Shown here: positions 26,535 through 34,625 of the stretch, one piece after another
Numbering within the stretch: position 1 is the stretch's first letter
Layout: the number at the start of each line of letters is the position of its first letter
Origin: an uncultured Porphyromonadaceae bacterium
GTDB taxonomy: Bacteria; Bacteroidota; Bacteroidia; Bacteroidales; Muribaculaceae
DNA length: 45,763 nt
NCBI GenBank assembly: GCA_947176605.1
Contig: CAMWRH010000019.1
Span: 1-45,763 of the forward strand
Reading direction: 5' to 3'
Notes under the pieces: generated by a model
Told to the model about the DNA's origin: nothing
Database searches by the model: none
What the model saw: the letters and a program-made list of their open reading frames with translations, nothing else
Translations under genes and position numbers: made by a program

Positions 26535-28655
26535 TCAGAAGGAGGCTTCGGATACGGGACCGCGGGAACGGCGGGCGGGGCGTGTGGTGACGGGGATGCA
26601 TCTTGGGACGGGCATCTCGTAGAGGGAGATGTGCAGGCCGATGGCACGGGTCATCAGGAGGTCGTCGTGGCGGCCGGGGATTGCGCCGTATGCGCCGTTG
26701 GGCTTGCGTTCGTAGGTGAGGAGTTCGTCGAGCAGGAGGGTGTCGCGCTCGATGAAGAGGTGGTCGCGGACGGCTTTGATGAGGGTGGTGATTACCATGG
26801 GTTTTGTGGCGGTGTTTGTGTGGAATCCGTATTTGCGAGGTATTCCCTGCCGGATTTCGTCTTCGGACTGCCGGCGCGCGTAGAGGTTTGGGTAAACGTC
26901 GGAGATCTGATTGAGGATGTATTGCGACTGGTCGCCTCCTTCGATCTGGCGTTCGCGGTCGTGGGTTTCGAGGGTGTTGGATTCGATGACGAGGAGGGCA
27001 TTGTCGTAGTATGCGGCGATGCGTGCGGCGCGCCATGCGAGGCGGTCGATGTCGCAGTGTCCGCGCCATTGTGCGACAACGGACTGAGGGAGGCCTTCGG
27101 CCATATCCATGCGGTCAAAGACTACGATAACGGACCAGTCGGCCTTGTCGGACCGGCCTCCGATGTCGACGACGACGAGGTATCGGTCGGTGACGCGCAT
27201 TTCCGGGTCGATCTCCGGTTTTGCCCAGATATGGAAGAGTCCCTGTGAGTCGGGACGGAATCGGATTCCCTTAAGAGCGCCTTTCCCTTCGGGGGCATCG
27301 GCAGAGAGTTCGCCGATGAAACGTGGCGGGGTGCATGCAGGGCGGTACTCGCGGACGGTGTACCGGTCGAAAACCATGGTGCCGGAATGGACGAAAGCCT
27401 CAACATCGTCGGAGGGGTACTCGGAGGCCATGACGGCGTGGGAGTTTTTTCCGGCGCGTTCGTGGACGTACCAGTTGATGGCTTCGAGAGTGGCTCCCTT
27501 TTCCCAGAGCCACCACAGATAGCGTCCGGACTCTTCGCGTGAGGAGAGCGCGGAGGGGGCGTGTCGGCCGGCGTACAGTGAGCGTGCGAAATGGATGAGC
27601 TTATCGGGCGATTCGAAAGGGAGGGAATACTGTTCGATTTCAAACCATGGGATAAACAGCGGGCGGAACTGAGAACGCACCTTTGCATCCGGGGCAGGAT
27701 ATGCGGCCGCCTGATATTCGGAATGAAAGAAGTTGCCGGTGCCGTTGGCCGTGGACTCATAGACGATCATTGTGTAGGGGCGGTAAAGTATACCGGAGCA
27801 TGCGGAGCGGACTATGTCTTCGGGCGACTTTCCGTCGGTCTTTCGCCATAGTCCGACTTCGGAGAGGTGTACGAGGTTGTAGTCGCCGCCACGGCAGGAG
27901 TCGGGGCGCTCGGCGGTGCCGATCTTGATCTTGCAGTTGCGTGCGGGGACGCGGTGTATGGATCCGGATTTTCCGACGCCTACGATTTTGGGGTCGGCAT
28001 CTGACCACCGGTGTCCGGGAGGATGTAGCATTTCGGCGGGATATGACTGTATCATTCGGTCAAACATATCCTTGATTTCGTCGGAGGCGGAGCCCTGATG
28101 GGCGATGATGAGGGAGTTGAGGCCCTTTCGGTGCAGGAACTGGAGCCAGGCCATGTAGAGCTGTGTGGTGGTGGATCCACCCCACTGGCGGGCTTTGAGC
28201 ATGATGATGCGTATGGGTTGGCCGGCGAGGCGGCACTCTTCGAATATTGAGACGAGGCGTCGCTGTGGGAACCATAGGCGGAACAGAACATCGTCTCCCC
28301 CACCCTTTTTCTTGACCTTGACGAACATTGCGCACCAGAAAGGGAAGTCGTGGCGGCATCGGATGCGGATGATCTGTCGGGCTACTTTTGATATTTCCTG
28401 CGGTGTCGGGGTGACTTCGAGGCCTTTGGCAAGGAACTGGCGTATTGAACCGAATAGGGTTATGCTCTGGATCAGGGGTATGTGGATCATGGACTGTGGG
28501 ACCCATTGCTGGGGGAGGATGAAATCGGGGATGCTTAGGAGTGTGCGTGTGCCGATGCTTCCTTTCCCGGTGATTGGGTCGAAGGGTGCGTGGAGGCGGT
28601 CGTTGCGCCGGTCGTTTTCGGCGAGGATTGCGTCGATTTCAGGATTTTGAGCCAT
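26535..28655 (-). CDS. terL: Terminase large subunit (706 aa)
   Basis: This is the packaging motor, with an N-terminal ATPase and a C-terminal RNase H-like nuclease. The variant Walker A is KARQWGGST (about residues 153-161) and Walker B is LVHLSEVG (about 260-267) with its catalytic Glu. The nuclease acidic residues are in VVVDIGG (about 494), VIESN (about 559) and GRHDD (about 663). The length is within the range of large terminases, with an N-terminal extension of about 130 residues. It is on the minus strand between portal and scaffold, both of which are on the plus strand, which is unusual for a structural cluster. Its start (MAQNPEID) overlaps the end of the small upstream gene by 17 bases, so the two are probably translated together. 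Motifs make the identification secure. Confidence 0.95.
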   Translation of the reverse strand: MAQNPEIDAILAENDRRNDRLHAPFDPITGKGSIGTRTLLSIPDFILPQQWVPQSMIHIPLIQSITLFGSIRQFLAKGLEVTPTPQEISKVARQIIRIRCRHDFPFWCAMFVKVKKKGGGDDVLFRLWFPQRRLVSIFEECRLAGQPIRIIMLKARQWGGSTTTQLYMAWLQFLHRKGLNSLIIAHQGSASDEIKDMFDRMIQSYPAEMLHPPGHRWSDADPKIVGVGKSGSIHRVPARNCKIKIGTAERPDSCRGGDYNLVHLSEVGLWRKTDGKSPEDIVRSACSGILYRPYTMIVYESTANGTGNFFHSEYQAAAYPAPDAKVRSQFRPLFIPWFEIEQYSLPFESPDKLIHFARSLYAGRHAPSALSSREESGRYLWWLWEKGATLEAINWYVHERAGKNSHAVMASEYPSDDVEAFVHSGTMVFDRYTVREYRPACTPPRFIGELSADAPEGKGALKGIRFRPDSQGLFHIWAKPEIDPEMRVTDRYLVVVDIGGRSDKADWSVIVVFDRMDMAEGLPQSVVAQWRGHCDIDRLAWRAARIAAYYDNALLVIESNTLETHDRERQIEGGDQSQYILNQISDVYPNLYARRQSEDEIRQGIPRKYGFHTNTATKPMVITTLIKAVRDHLFIERDTLLLDELLTYERKPNGAYGAIPGRHDDLLMTRAIGLHISLYEMPVPRCIPVTTRPARRSRGPVSEASF

Positions 28656-29052
28656 TTCTGTTTTTTTTCATTCGGTAGATGAATTCTCCGACGGTGCGCG
28701 GAGTGAGATAGAAGGATGGAGCGGGCTGATTGACTATTGCCGAGACGATTTCGAGGGTGGTGAGTCCCGGGCATTTTGGGCGGAGCAGTCGGTAACGGCG
28801 GTAGATTTCGAGGTACATGCGCCGTTTGGTGCGGGTCATGGAGGGTAGCGGGCGCCCTTTGATTAGCGCAGAGATGACGATTGCGGCCCTTTCTTCGGAG
28901 ACCCAGAACCGTGATGACGGGGAGTCTGCTATGGTGCGGATGATGTCGGACATTGAGACTACTTTTGACTGCGCTATGAGTTTGCGGTAGAGGCGCAGGA
29001 TTTCGAGGTTGCGACATCGTGTGAACTGGACGACTGAGCCGGGTGATTTCAT
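28639..29052 (-). CDS. Putative small terminase / DNA-binding partner of TerL (137 aa)
   Basis: I chose the ATG at 29052 (MKSPGSVVQFTR). The longer open frame to 29205 runs through a dispersed repeat and is unlikely to be translated. The protein is basic and helical and contains two similar halves. Each is a helical stretch (LEILRLYRKLIAQS; YLEIYRRYRLLRPK) followed by a hydrophobic helix and a 'serine/proline - F-W/Y - V/L - S/T' turn (SSRFWVSEERAA; APSFYLTPRTVGEF). This suggests tandem winged-helix-like or helix-turn-helix units that bind DNA. It lies immediately upstream of the large terminase on the same strand with a 17-base overlap, the classic place for the small subunit. The family is familiar from Bacteroidetes phages but I know of no proven function. 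The 43-393 protein is a rival candidate. Confidence 0.65.
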   Translation of the reverse strand: MKSPGSVVQFTRCRNLEILRLYRKLIAQSKVVSMSDIIRTIADSPSSRFWVSEERAAIVISALIKGRPLPSMTRTKRRMYLEIYRRYRLLRPKCPGLTTLEIVSAIVNQPAPSFYLTPRTVGEFIYRMKKNRNGSKS

Positions 29053-29120
29053 TGGGTTGAATTTTGAGTTAGGTATTTTGGAATCAGAAAGAAGGATTTT
29101 TTTGGCGTTGGGCTTTGGGA

Positions 29121-29226
29121 TGCTCTTCCCTTCGCTGAAGCTCGGGCGCGGGAGTACGAGGCCCTGGGCGGAGCGGGGGAGCTTCGCTGCTCCCGGTGGA
29201 CGCACCGGGGAGCGTCCCTACGTTGG
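29121..29226 (+). repeat. Dispersed repeat, copy A, with GGACGCACC palindrome
   Basis: The copy holds cttcccttcgctgaagctcg, then gggcgcgggagtacgaggcc, then gcggagcgggggagcttcgc. It ends in the palindromic module ggacgcacc (29198-29206) facing gagcgtcc. It occupies most of the 300-base gap between the divergent terminase and scaffold genes. Confidence 0.8.
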
Positions 29227-29284
29227 GGCGCGACTACACCCGGGAGGCGGGATGCCGGGATAATAATGCAAAAATAATAAAAAG

Positions 29285-29330
29285 ACTCCAACGGATAAAA
29301 CTTGGAGGGGTTGAAGTTGGAGTATTTTTG
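29285..29330 (+). promoter_or_regulatory. Candidate promoter and operator-like inverted repeat before the head genes
   Basis: TATTTTTG at 29323-29330 fits the Bacteroidetes -7 box TAnnTTTG, and CTTG at 29301-29304 is an acceptable -33 box 18 bases upstream. A perfect 8-bp inverted repeat (ACTCCAAC at 29285-29292, GTTGGAGT at 29316-29323) brackets the -33 box and touches the -7 box, as an operator or attenuator would. The scaffold ATG is 22 bases downstream. Confidence 0.45.
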
Positions 29331-29352
29331 CAGAATAAATCCGTAATGAGCT

Positions 29353-30105
29353 ATGGAAGAGATGATGAATGAACAACAGCCGGCACCAAGTAAGCGTGAT
29401 GCGCATCTGGCACGCCTGAAGAAGAATTATCCGGATAAGGAATTTGAGGATGATGAGGCGCTGTTCGGTCAGATAGGTGAGGATTATGACCGGTATGAGA
29501 GTGAGAACAGTGCGATGCGTGAGCGTGAGCAGACGCTTAGCGATATGTTTGCGAAGGATCCGCGTAGCGCTTACTTTCTGAATGATATGCGCCAGGGTGT
29601 GGATCCGGTAATCGGGCTGGTGCGTCGTTTCGGCATGGAGGTGAAGGATGTGCTGGATGATCCGGATATGCAGGCTGAGCTTGAGGAGGCTAATAAGGAG
29701 TATCTGGAGCGTGTGGCGAAGAGTCGTGAGCTTGACGAGGAGTATGAGCGTAACATGCAGGAGACGCTTGCCACTACCCTCCCCCAGTATCAGCAACGGA
29801 TGGGGCTGAGGGATGATGATATTGACAAGATCTGTGCGGCATGGCTCCAGATAGTGCGCGATGGGGTGCTGGGTAAGCTGACGGAAGAGACAATCGTGCT
29901 TATCTCGAATGCTCTGAATCATGATGCGGATGTGGCGAACGCTCAGGCTGAGGGTGAAGTGGCTGGGCGTAATGCTAAGATCGGGATGCAGCTTCGCCGA
30001 CGCGAGGCGGGCGACGGAGTGCGTAGCCTTGCAGGCCGAAACGGCGATGGCGGCGATCAGGCGCAGAAGCGCTCTATCTTTGATCTGGCGCGGGAGGCCG
30101 AGTAG
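29353..30105 (+). CDS. Putative capsid scaffolding protein (250 aa)
   Basis: This acidic, almost entirely helical protein lies directly before the major capsid gene, the standard position for a scaffold. The N-terminus is disordered (Glu/Gln/Pro-rich). A conserved block, KNYPDKEFEDDEALFGQIG (about residues 24-42), is followed by a long coiled coil (about 45-150) and a C-terminal Arg/Gly-rich tail ending FDLAREAE that could contact the capsid protein. No protease motif is visible, so proteolytic maturation is not indicated here. Two more ATGs follow within four codons, so the exact start is uncertain by a few residues. It is the first gene of the plus-strand head cluster and has its own candidate promoter. 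Confidence 0.75.
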   Translation: MEEMMNEQQPAPSKRDAHLARLKKNYPDKEFEDDEALFGQIGEDYDRYESENSAMREREQTLSDMFAKDPRSAYFLNDMRQGVDPVIGLVRRFGMEVKDVLDDPDMQAELEEANKEYLERVAKSRELDEEYERNMQETLATTLPQYQQRMGLRDDDIDKICAAWLQIVRDGVLGKLTEETIVLISNALNHDADVANAQAEGEVAGRNAKIGMQLRRREAGDGVRSLAGRNGDGGDQAQKRSIFDLAREAE

Positions 30106-30117
30106 GCTTCTGGCTTT

Positions 30118-30190
30118 GCGATGCACCTCCCTTCGCTAAAGCCCGGGCGCGGGGCTACGAGGCCCGGGGCGGAGCCGGGGAGCAACGCTT
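30118..30190 (+). repeat. Dispersed repeat, copy B
   Basis: The copy comprises gcgatgcacctcccttcgct, aaagcccgggcgcggggcta and cgaggcccggggcggagccg. It lacks the GGACGCACC palindrome. It fills the gap between the scaffold and major capsid genes. Confidence 0.75.
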
Positions 30191-30228
30191 TTCAATCAGG
30201 AATATATTAACCTTTAATTTACAGGAAA

Positions 30229-31752
30229 ATGAATAAAATGAGTAACAGCCCGGTGGAGCTTTCGGGCGAGAAACTGACGGCAAGCGCCGGCACGGGTGGT
30301 CTGGGAACTCAGCTTCCGGGTCAGGCGGCTACGGTAGGTGCTGCGGCTAACGCGACGGGCGGTATCGGTCCGGGTCAGTTTATAGAGAGTGACATAGATA
30401 AGGAAATCTATGAGTTTAACAGTGATGACACTCCTCTGATGCAGCTTATGCTGCGTGCCAAGCGTGTGGCGGTGACGTCGCCGGAGGTGGAGCATTATGC
30501 TCTTGATGAGCCGCGCTGCATGGCGGTGACGACAGCCAAGGTGGGTGACGGCACGGACGAGAATGTGGTGCTTAAGCTTGAGAAAACAGACCGCGGTCTG
30601 TTTCAGCCGTATACTACGGTGCTTGTGAAAGGTGTGGACGGCTACGACCAGAAAGGTCAGGAACTCACACCAGGCAAGGAGCTGATGCTCTTTGTGACAG
30701 GGATGACGGATGTGGACAAGGAGCCTATTGTAATGGCCGTCAACGGCAAGAAGGCTAACGAGACCGATGCGGTGGGGACGGTGCCGGAGATTCCTGCCGG
30801 GACTACGCTGATTATCCTCGGTAATGCGCTTTATGAGACTCAGAAGAATGTGGCACCCAATATCATAGTGCCGTCGCCGTATCTGCTGTATTGCCAGAAG
30901 CGAGGTTTTTCGAGTATCGTAAGCGATTATTTCGAGGCTCAGCGCAAGCATATCCCGTTCAGTAAGGCGCTGATAGCGCAGATGCAGATCAAGAAGTTCA
31001 AGACTGACGGCAACCGTACCCTGTGGGCGGGGCGTCCGGCGAAGTTTCCGGTGGATACGAAGATCGGGGTGCAGTATATCTACACGACTGAGGGTGTGCG
31101 CTGGCAGATACGTCGCCATCTTGACAAGACGGGGAAGTGGAGCTATGAGGAGTTCATCGCACTGGCGAAGATGATCTTTACGGGAGATGATGTGCCTAAG
31201 GCGGTGATGATTCTTGCGGGCAAGAACTTTATCGAGAACATCCAGACGATTGACTTTTCGAAGCATCCGGAGGTGCAGATTTCGGTAAAGACGAATAAGA
31301 TCGGCTGGGAGGTGACGAATATCCATACGATTTTCGGAGATCTTGAGTTCAAGCTGGAGCCGTGTCTGAACCGTCTGGGCTGGAGCAATTCGGCGGCTGT
31401 GATCAATTATGTCAATGGCCTTGTGCATTATGTATATTCTGCCGAGCATAAGAGCAGCGAGGAGATCGAGGGTGAAGAGGCCAAGCGTGAGAGCACAGTG
31501 GTGTGGGACGCGCTTGGGCTGAAAGGTAACGCTCATATCTGGATTGACGGTGAGGGTAACTGTTCGACAGAGGGGCAGACTACCTTTGAGCTTTGGGGCG
31601 ACAGTGCGGCACCGGCGACTCCGACGGAGGGTAAGGTGTATGTGCTGATGAATGACTGCCCGGGTATTGATGCCGGGGCGGTGACTGGCCAGAGCTGGCA
31701 GTATAAGGGTGGTAAATGGCAGGAGTATACCGGAGAGATAAAGACTTCGTGA
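30229..31752 (+). CDS. Major capsid protein (507 aa)
   Basis: This is the shell subunit. It follows the scaffold gene. The start of the core (GQFIESDIDKEIYEFNSDDT, about residues 50-69), the DTPLMQLM phrase and later segments (KFPVDTKIGVQYIYTTEG; GWEVTNIHTIFGDLEFKLE) fit an HK97-fold capsid protein of the kind seen in Bacteroidetes phages. The first 45 residues are Gly/Ala/Thr-rich. After about residue 425 there is a short extra module rich in Gly, Trp and Asp that ends WQYKGGKWQEYTGEIKTS and may be surface-exposed. The upstream sequence has an AGGAAA stretch just before ATG, one of the few Shine-Dalgarno-like sites in the window, consistent with high expression. Confidence 0.87.
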   Translation: MNKMSNSPVELSGEKLTASAGTGGLGTQLPGQAATVGAAANATGGIGPGQFIESDIDKEIYEFNSDDTPLMQLMLRAKRVAVTSPEVEHYALDEPRCMAVTTAKVGDGTDENVVLKLEKTDRGLFQPYTTVLVKGVDGYDQKGQELTPGKELMLFVTGMTDVDKEPIVMAVNGKKANETDAVGTVPEIPAGTTLIILGNALYETQKNVAPNIIVPSPYLLYCQKRGFSSIVSDYFEAQRKHIPFSKALIAQMQIKKFKTDGNRTLWAGRPAKFPVDTKIGVQYIYTTEGVRWQIRRHLDKTGKWSYEEFIALAKMIFTGDDVPKAVMILAGKNFIENIQTIDFSKHPEVQISVKTNKIGWEVTNIHTIFGDLEFKLEPCLNRLGWSNSAAVINYVNGLVHYVYSAEHKSSEEIEGEEAKRESTVVWDALGLKGNAHIWIDGEGNCSTEGQTTFELWGDSAAPATPTEGKVYVLMNDCPGIDAGAVTGQSWQYKGGKWQEYTGEIKTS

Positions 31753-31761
31753 ACGGGCTTT

Positions 31762-31970
31762 AGATGCACCTCCCTTCGCTGAAGCTCGGGCGCGGGACGG
31801 ATCACAGGACTGAAGCCCTGTGGCATAGCAAAAAGCTGGCGCTCGGGGGACTGGCGATACACTTCCCTTCGCTGAAGCTCGGGCGCAGGCCTACGAAGCC
31901 CGGGGCGGAGCGGGGGAGCTTCGCAAATCCCGGTGGACGCACCGGGGTGCGTTCCTACAGGGGGCGGGGC
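31762..31970 (+). repeat. Dispersed repeat, two copies (C1 and C2) around a second hairpin repeat
   Basis: Copy C1 (about 31764-31800) breaks off after gctcgggcgcgggac. A hairpin repeat follows at 31803-31822 (CACAGGACT / AGCCCTGTG, one mismatch), then a full copy C2 from 31845 with the GGACGCACC palindrome at 31935. Together they fill the 280-base gap after the capsid gene. The nested order suggests that one element inserted into, or recombined within, another. Confidence 0.8.
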
Positions 31971-32031
31971 CTATTTTGGAGCGGTGGCTCCGCCCTCCTT
32001 TTTTTTAAATGAGACTTATTTTGAATCAGAG

Positions 32032-32631
32032 ATGAGACGATCAAAGAGAACTTATGCCATCTTTCATCTGACGGAGAAGCATACGGCATTCTATCTTGGC
32101 AAGATGAGGGTGCAGGTGAGTTTTACGGGTGGCATAATCACTAAGAAGGGTGTGACACCGGCGACGTTCACGACGGAGGATCCGGTGGTGCAGCTTGCCA
32201 TAGAAAGCAGTGATGATTTCAGACGCGGTGTGATCCGTCTGAAGAGTGAGTATCCGCTTGGAGGTGACGTGCCGGTGGGTGTGAATCCGCGTGAGGTGGC
32301 CACTACCGATGAGCATATCGGTGTGGAAGAGCCGGAGTATTGTGATACGCCAATGGCCGGGATGCCGTCGGATTACGGTTATGAACCGGATCCTGATATG
32401 GTGGTGGATTACGATTACGAGGCGCAGCCGGCGGAAGCGGATAGTGCGGCATCGGGGGAAGCCACGGCGGAAGCGGATGAGTCGGTGCTGGAGGTTCTGG
32501 ATGCGAGCTGCAAGGATGTGGCCAAGCAGTATCTTGAGGAACACTTCGGCGAGAATCCGGCGAAGCTGAGGACTCGTGATGACGTGCAGCGCTGCGCGGC
32601 GAAGTATGGGATACGGTTTAATTTTGTATAA
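32032..32631 (+). CDS. Unknown virion-type protein after the capsid gene (199 aa)
   Basis: I chose the ATG at 32032 (MRRSKRTYAIFHLTEKH). The frame is open back to 31933, but that part is translated repeat. The N-terminal 85 residues look like a small beta-rich domain (KHTAFYLGKMRVQVSFTGG; TTEDPVVQLAIESSDDF). The middle is acidic and low-complexity (Glu/Ala/Asp/Tyr). The last 45 residues form a helical end, CKDVAKQYLEEHFGENPAKL, then a short KYGIRFNF tail. The arrangement (beta domain, acidic linker, helix-extension-helix-like end) recalls small head or neck proteins encoded after the capsid gene in other tailed phages. I cannot name the family. Confidence 0.75.
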   Translation: MRRSKRTYAIFHLTEKHTAFYLGKMRVQVSFTGGIITKKGVTPATFTTEDPVVQLAIESSDDFRRGVIRLKSEYPLGGDVPVGVNPREVATTDEHIGVEEPEYCDTPMAGMPSDYGYEPDPDMVVDYDYEAQPAEADSAASGEATAEADESVLEVLDASCKDVAKQYLEEHFGENPAKLRTRDDVQRCAAKYGIRFNFV

Positions 32632-32659
32632 GTAAGTGTTTGAATCTGAACACTTGCTT
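32630..32659 (+). terminator. Intergenic hairpin between two head-region genes
   Basis: AAGTAAGTGTT (32630-32640) pairs with AACACTTGCTT (32649-32659) over 11 positions including one G-T wobble, with an 8-base loop. It begins inside the stop codon of the upstream gene and has no T-run. It could be an attenuator, an RNA-processing or stabilising hairpin, or a protein-binding site. Confidence 0.4.
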
Positions 32660-32673
32660 AATCTGAGCGGGCT

Positions 32674-33309
32674 ATGATTGTAGGGGTGGCTGAGATGACG
32701 CGTGATGTACGTGTGGCAATCGACATGAATCGAGAAGAGGAGATTCTTCTGAATGCCGGGGATGCCGATACGCTTCTTCTTGACGGAGTGATCGAGGGAA
32801 AGCTTGCGGATGCGGTGCGGATGGTGGAGGTGGAGGCTCCGCGGCATCTGCTGGAGAGCGGGCATGACTTCGGCGACTGCGACCTTCACATTGGCGATGA
32901 CGGGAAGGGATTCGTGATACTGCCGCGCGACTTCATGCGGCTGCTGTGCTTCCGGATGAGTGACTGGACGCGGCCGGTGTATGAGGCGATTACGGAGAGC
33001 GATGCGCTGTATGGGCGTCAGTCGTCGAAATGGAAGGGTGTGTGCGGCAGTGCATCGAGGCCTGTATGCGCGGTTGTGCGGAGGAGCGAGGGTCTTGTGC
33101 TTGAGTTCTATTCAAGCCGGAGCGGGCTTGCTACGGTGGCTCAGGCTACGTATCTCCCCTACCCTATCGTAGACCGCGACGGCGGAATAGATGTGGCCGA
33201 GGGGTGCTATCGGGCGGCGGTGTACCGGGCGGCCTCGCTGGCGTTGGCGAGTGTGGGAGACCAGAACTGGCAGACTATGCTTGAAATTTCAAAATCATTG
33301 ATGACATGA
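32674..33309 (+). CDS. Putative neck / head-tail connector protein (211 aa)
   Basis: This is a 211-residue protein of mixed secondary structure with no recognised catalytic motif. Visible phrases are HDFGDCDLHIGDDGKGFVIL (about residues 68-87) and PRDFMRLLCFRMSDWTRPV, plus a basic middle and a helical C-terminus ending SLALASVGDQNWQTMLEISK. The last 35 residues resemble the C-terminal helices of phage adaptor or connector subunits. It lies between the capsid and fibre genes and overlaps the next gene by 4 bases (ATGA), a typical coupled pair. Position and this weak resemblance suggest a connector, but the assignment is inference. Confidence 0.75.
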   Translation: MIVGVAEMTRDVRVAIDMNREEEILLNAGDADTLLLDGVIEGKLADAVRMVEVEAPRHLLESGHDFGDCDLHIGDDGKGFVILPRDFMRLLCFRMSDWTRPVYEAITESDALYGRQSSKWKGVCGSASRPVCAVVRRSEGLVLEFYSSRSGLATVAQATYLPYPIVDRDGGIDVAEGCYRAAVYRAASLALASVGDQNWQTMLEISKSLMT

Positions 33310-34529
33310 GCAACAAAGATGTGCAGGGGTGTGCGAACGTAAGCCGTAACGTGACTGTAGGCGGAACGGTGTCGGTGGGCGGGTCGGTGCTGGTGAGTCA
33401 TCATCTCGTGGTGAAGGGATGGGTGGACGCGCCGCATGTGAAGGGGCCGATGAAGGGTCTGTATGCGAGTGAGACGGCGCTGAGGGCTGCGTATCCGCGT
33501 CCGGAGCCGGGATGGTTTGCACTTGTGGGCAACACGCTTCCGGCTGCTGTGTGGCGTTCGCAGTCGGGAACGTGGCAGCCTACGGGTGCGCAGGGTGGCG
33601 AGTTTACGATATGGCTTGATGAGATTGAGTCTGCCCTCGCCAGAGACCGGGAAGAGATAACGGACATTACGGAACGCCTGTCGGCGCATGACACAACGCT
33701 TTCGGGTTATGGCACACGGATTACTGCGGCTGAGAATACGATTTCGAACCATGAGGGCCGGATTACTGCGGCTGAGAAGACGATTTCGAACCATGAGAAT
33801 CGGATTACTGCGGCTGAGAAGACGATTTCGAACCATGAGAATCGGATTATTGCGGCTGAGGATACACTGGAGAATCAGTACGAGCTGATTGGTGATCTTC
33901 AAGAGTGCGCCTCTGACCATGGGGATCAGCTGAGGGAGCTGGAAGAAAATGTGGTGTATCGTCGTGAGGCTGGTGCGGCCGGCGGTATCGCTCCGCTTGA
34001 TGAGACTGCGAAGGTGCCGGAGGTGAATCTTCCGGATGTGGTGTATCGGCGTGAGGTGAATGCTTCGGAGGGTGTGGCCCCACTTGACGGGACAGGGCGT
34101 GTGCCGATGGCGAATCTTCCGGCGACGGAGATGTTTGAGTCGGAGGTTTGTAATTGGATCGGCAGGCCGGGAGGTATCGCGCCGCTGGATGAGTCAGGGA
34201 TTGTGCTGGCGGACCATCTGCCGGATATGGTGCTTCGGGAGGAGGTGGGGCAGCCCGGTGGGGTGGCTCCGCTGATGGCGGCGGAAACTGAGGGTGAAGG
34301 GACGGTGCCGCTGCGGCATCTGCCGAGGGCGGTGATGAATTCGATCATTACGGTCACTATCGGTAAGGCGGAGGGTATCGCTTCGCTTGACGCGGAGGCG
34401 CATGTGCCGATGGAGCAGATGGCGCTCGGGCGCATGATGGTGCGCGTGGACTCGGAGGAGGAGATGGAGGCGCTGATCGAGTCGGGCAAGTGGGATGAGA
34501 ATAAGATTTATTATACGGTGGAGGAGTGA
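33306..34529 (+). CDS. Tail fibre with 14-residue coiled-coil repeats (407 aa)
   Basis: Residues 10-45 are VGGTVSVGGSVLVSHHLVVK followed by GWVDAPHVKGPMKGLY, and PGWFALVGNTLPAAVW follows at about 61-76. This is a fibre N-terminus I recognise from Bacteroidetes phages and probably attaches it to the tail. Residues about 115-225 are a heptad coiled coil with Ile or Leu at most 'a' positions, including a run of near-identical 14-residue units (see 33717-33842). Residues about 220-380 contain four or five copies of the phage fibre repeat 'GG-I/V-A-P-L-D ... V-P-x-x-x-L-P', separated by YRRE-type helices. The end, KIYYTVEE, is also common in such fibres. It is probably trimeric. It overlaps the gene before it by 4 bases. 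Confidence 0.85.
   Translation: MSNKDVQGCANVSRNVTVGGTVSVGGSVLVSHHLVVKGWVDAPHVKGPMKGLYASETALRAAYPRPEPGWFALVGNTLPAAVWRSQSGTWQPTGAQGGEFTIWLDEIESALARDREEITDITERLSAHDTTLSGYGTRITAAENTISNHEGRITAAEKTISNHENRITAAEKTISNHENRIIAAEDTLENQYELIGDLQECASDHGDQLRELEENVVYRREAGAAGGIAPLDETAKVPEVNLPDVVYRREVNASEGVAPLDGTGRVPMANLPATEMFESEVCNWIGRPGGIAPLDESGIVLADHLPDMVLREEVGQPGGVAPLMAAETEGEGTVPLRHLPRAVMNSIITVTIGKAEGIASLDAEAHVPMEQMALGRMMVRVDSEEEMEALIESGKWDENKIYYTVEE
33717..33842 (+). repeat. Three tandem 42-bp units encoding two coiled-coil heptads each
   Basis: Units begin at 33717, 33759 and 33801, with a degenerate fourth from 33843. Each encodes a version of RITAAEKTISNHEN, with Ile at the first position of both heptads. 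Units two and three are nearly identical in DNA, so the array is recent and its length can change without breaking frame. Confidence 0.9.
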
Positions 34530-34533
34530 GGTA

Positions 34534-34581
34534 TAATGCATAATGCATAATGCATAATGCATAATGCATAATGCATAATGC
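34534..34581 (+). repeat. Tandem heptamer tract (TAATGCA, about 7 units)
   Basis: Six full TAATGCA units and a partial seventh lie just after the fibre stop codon. CCTAAAA-type runs follow up to the small ORF at 34626. The same heptamer recurs at 42587-42771. Confidence 0.9.
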
Positions 34582-34625
34582 TTTAGACCTTTCATCTTGC
34601 ACCTAAAACCTAAAACCTATTTGGT

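Noticed and set aside
26487-27248. Plus-strand frame of 253 codons opposite the large terminase
   Set aside because: The terminase motifs are clear on the minus strand. This frame is Gly/Val/Asp-rich with no recognisable segment.
29053-29205. N-terminal extension of the small terminase-like ORF upstream of 29052
   Set aside because: The extension is a translation of dispersed repeat copy A and AT-rich leader. The ATG at 29052 begins the natural-looking sequence.
31933-32031. N-terminal extension of the 199-residue ORF
   Set aside because: It translates the repeat C2 palindrome region; the ATG at 32032 is a better start.
33688-33888. Arg/Leu-rich repeat frame over the fibre coiled-coil array
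   Set aside because: It is the out-of-frame reading of the 42-bp repeats; the coiled-coil frame is clearly the real one.
34534-34581. Heptamer tract as a CRISPR-like array
   Set aside because: Units are contiguous 7-base repeats with no spacers.
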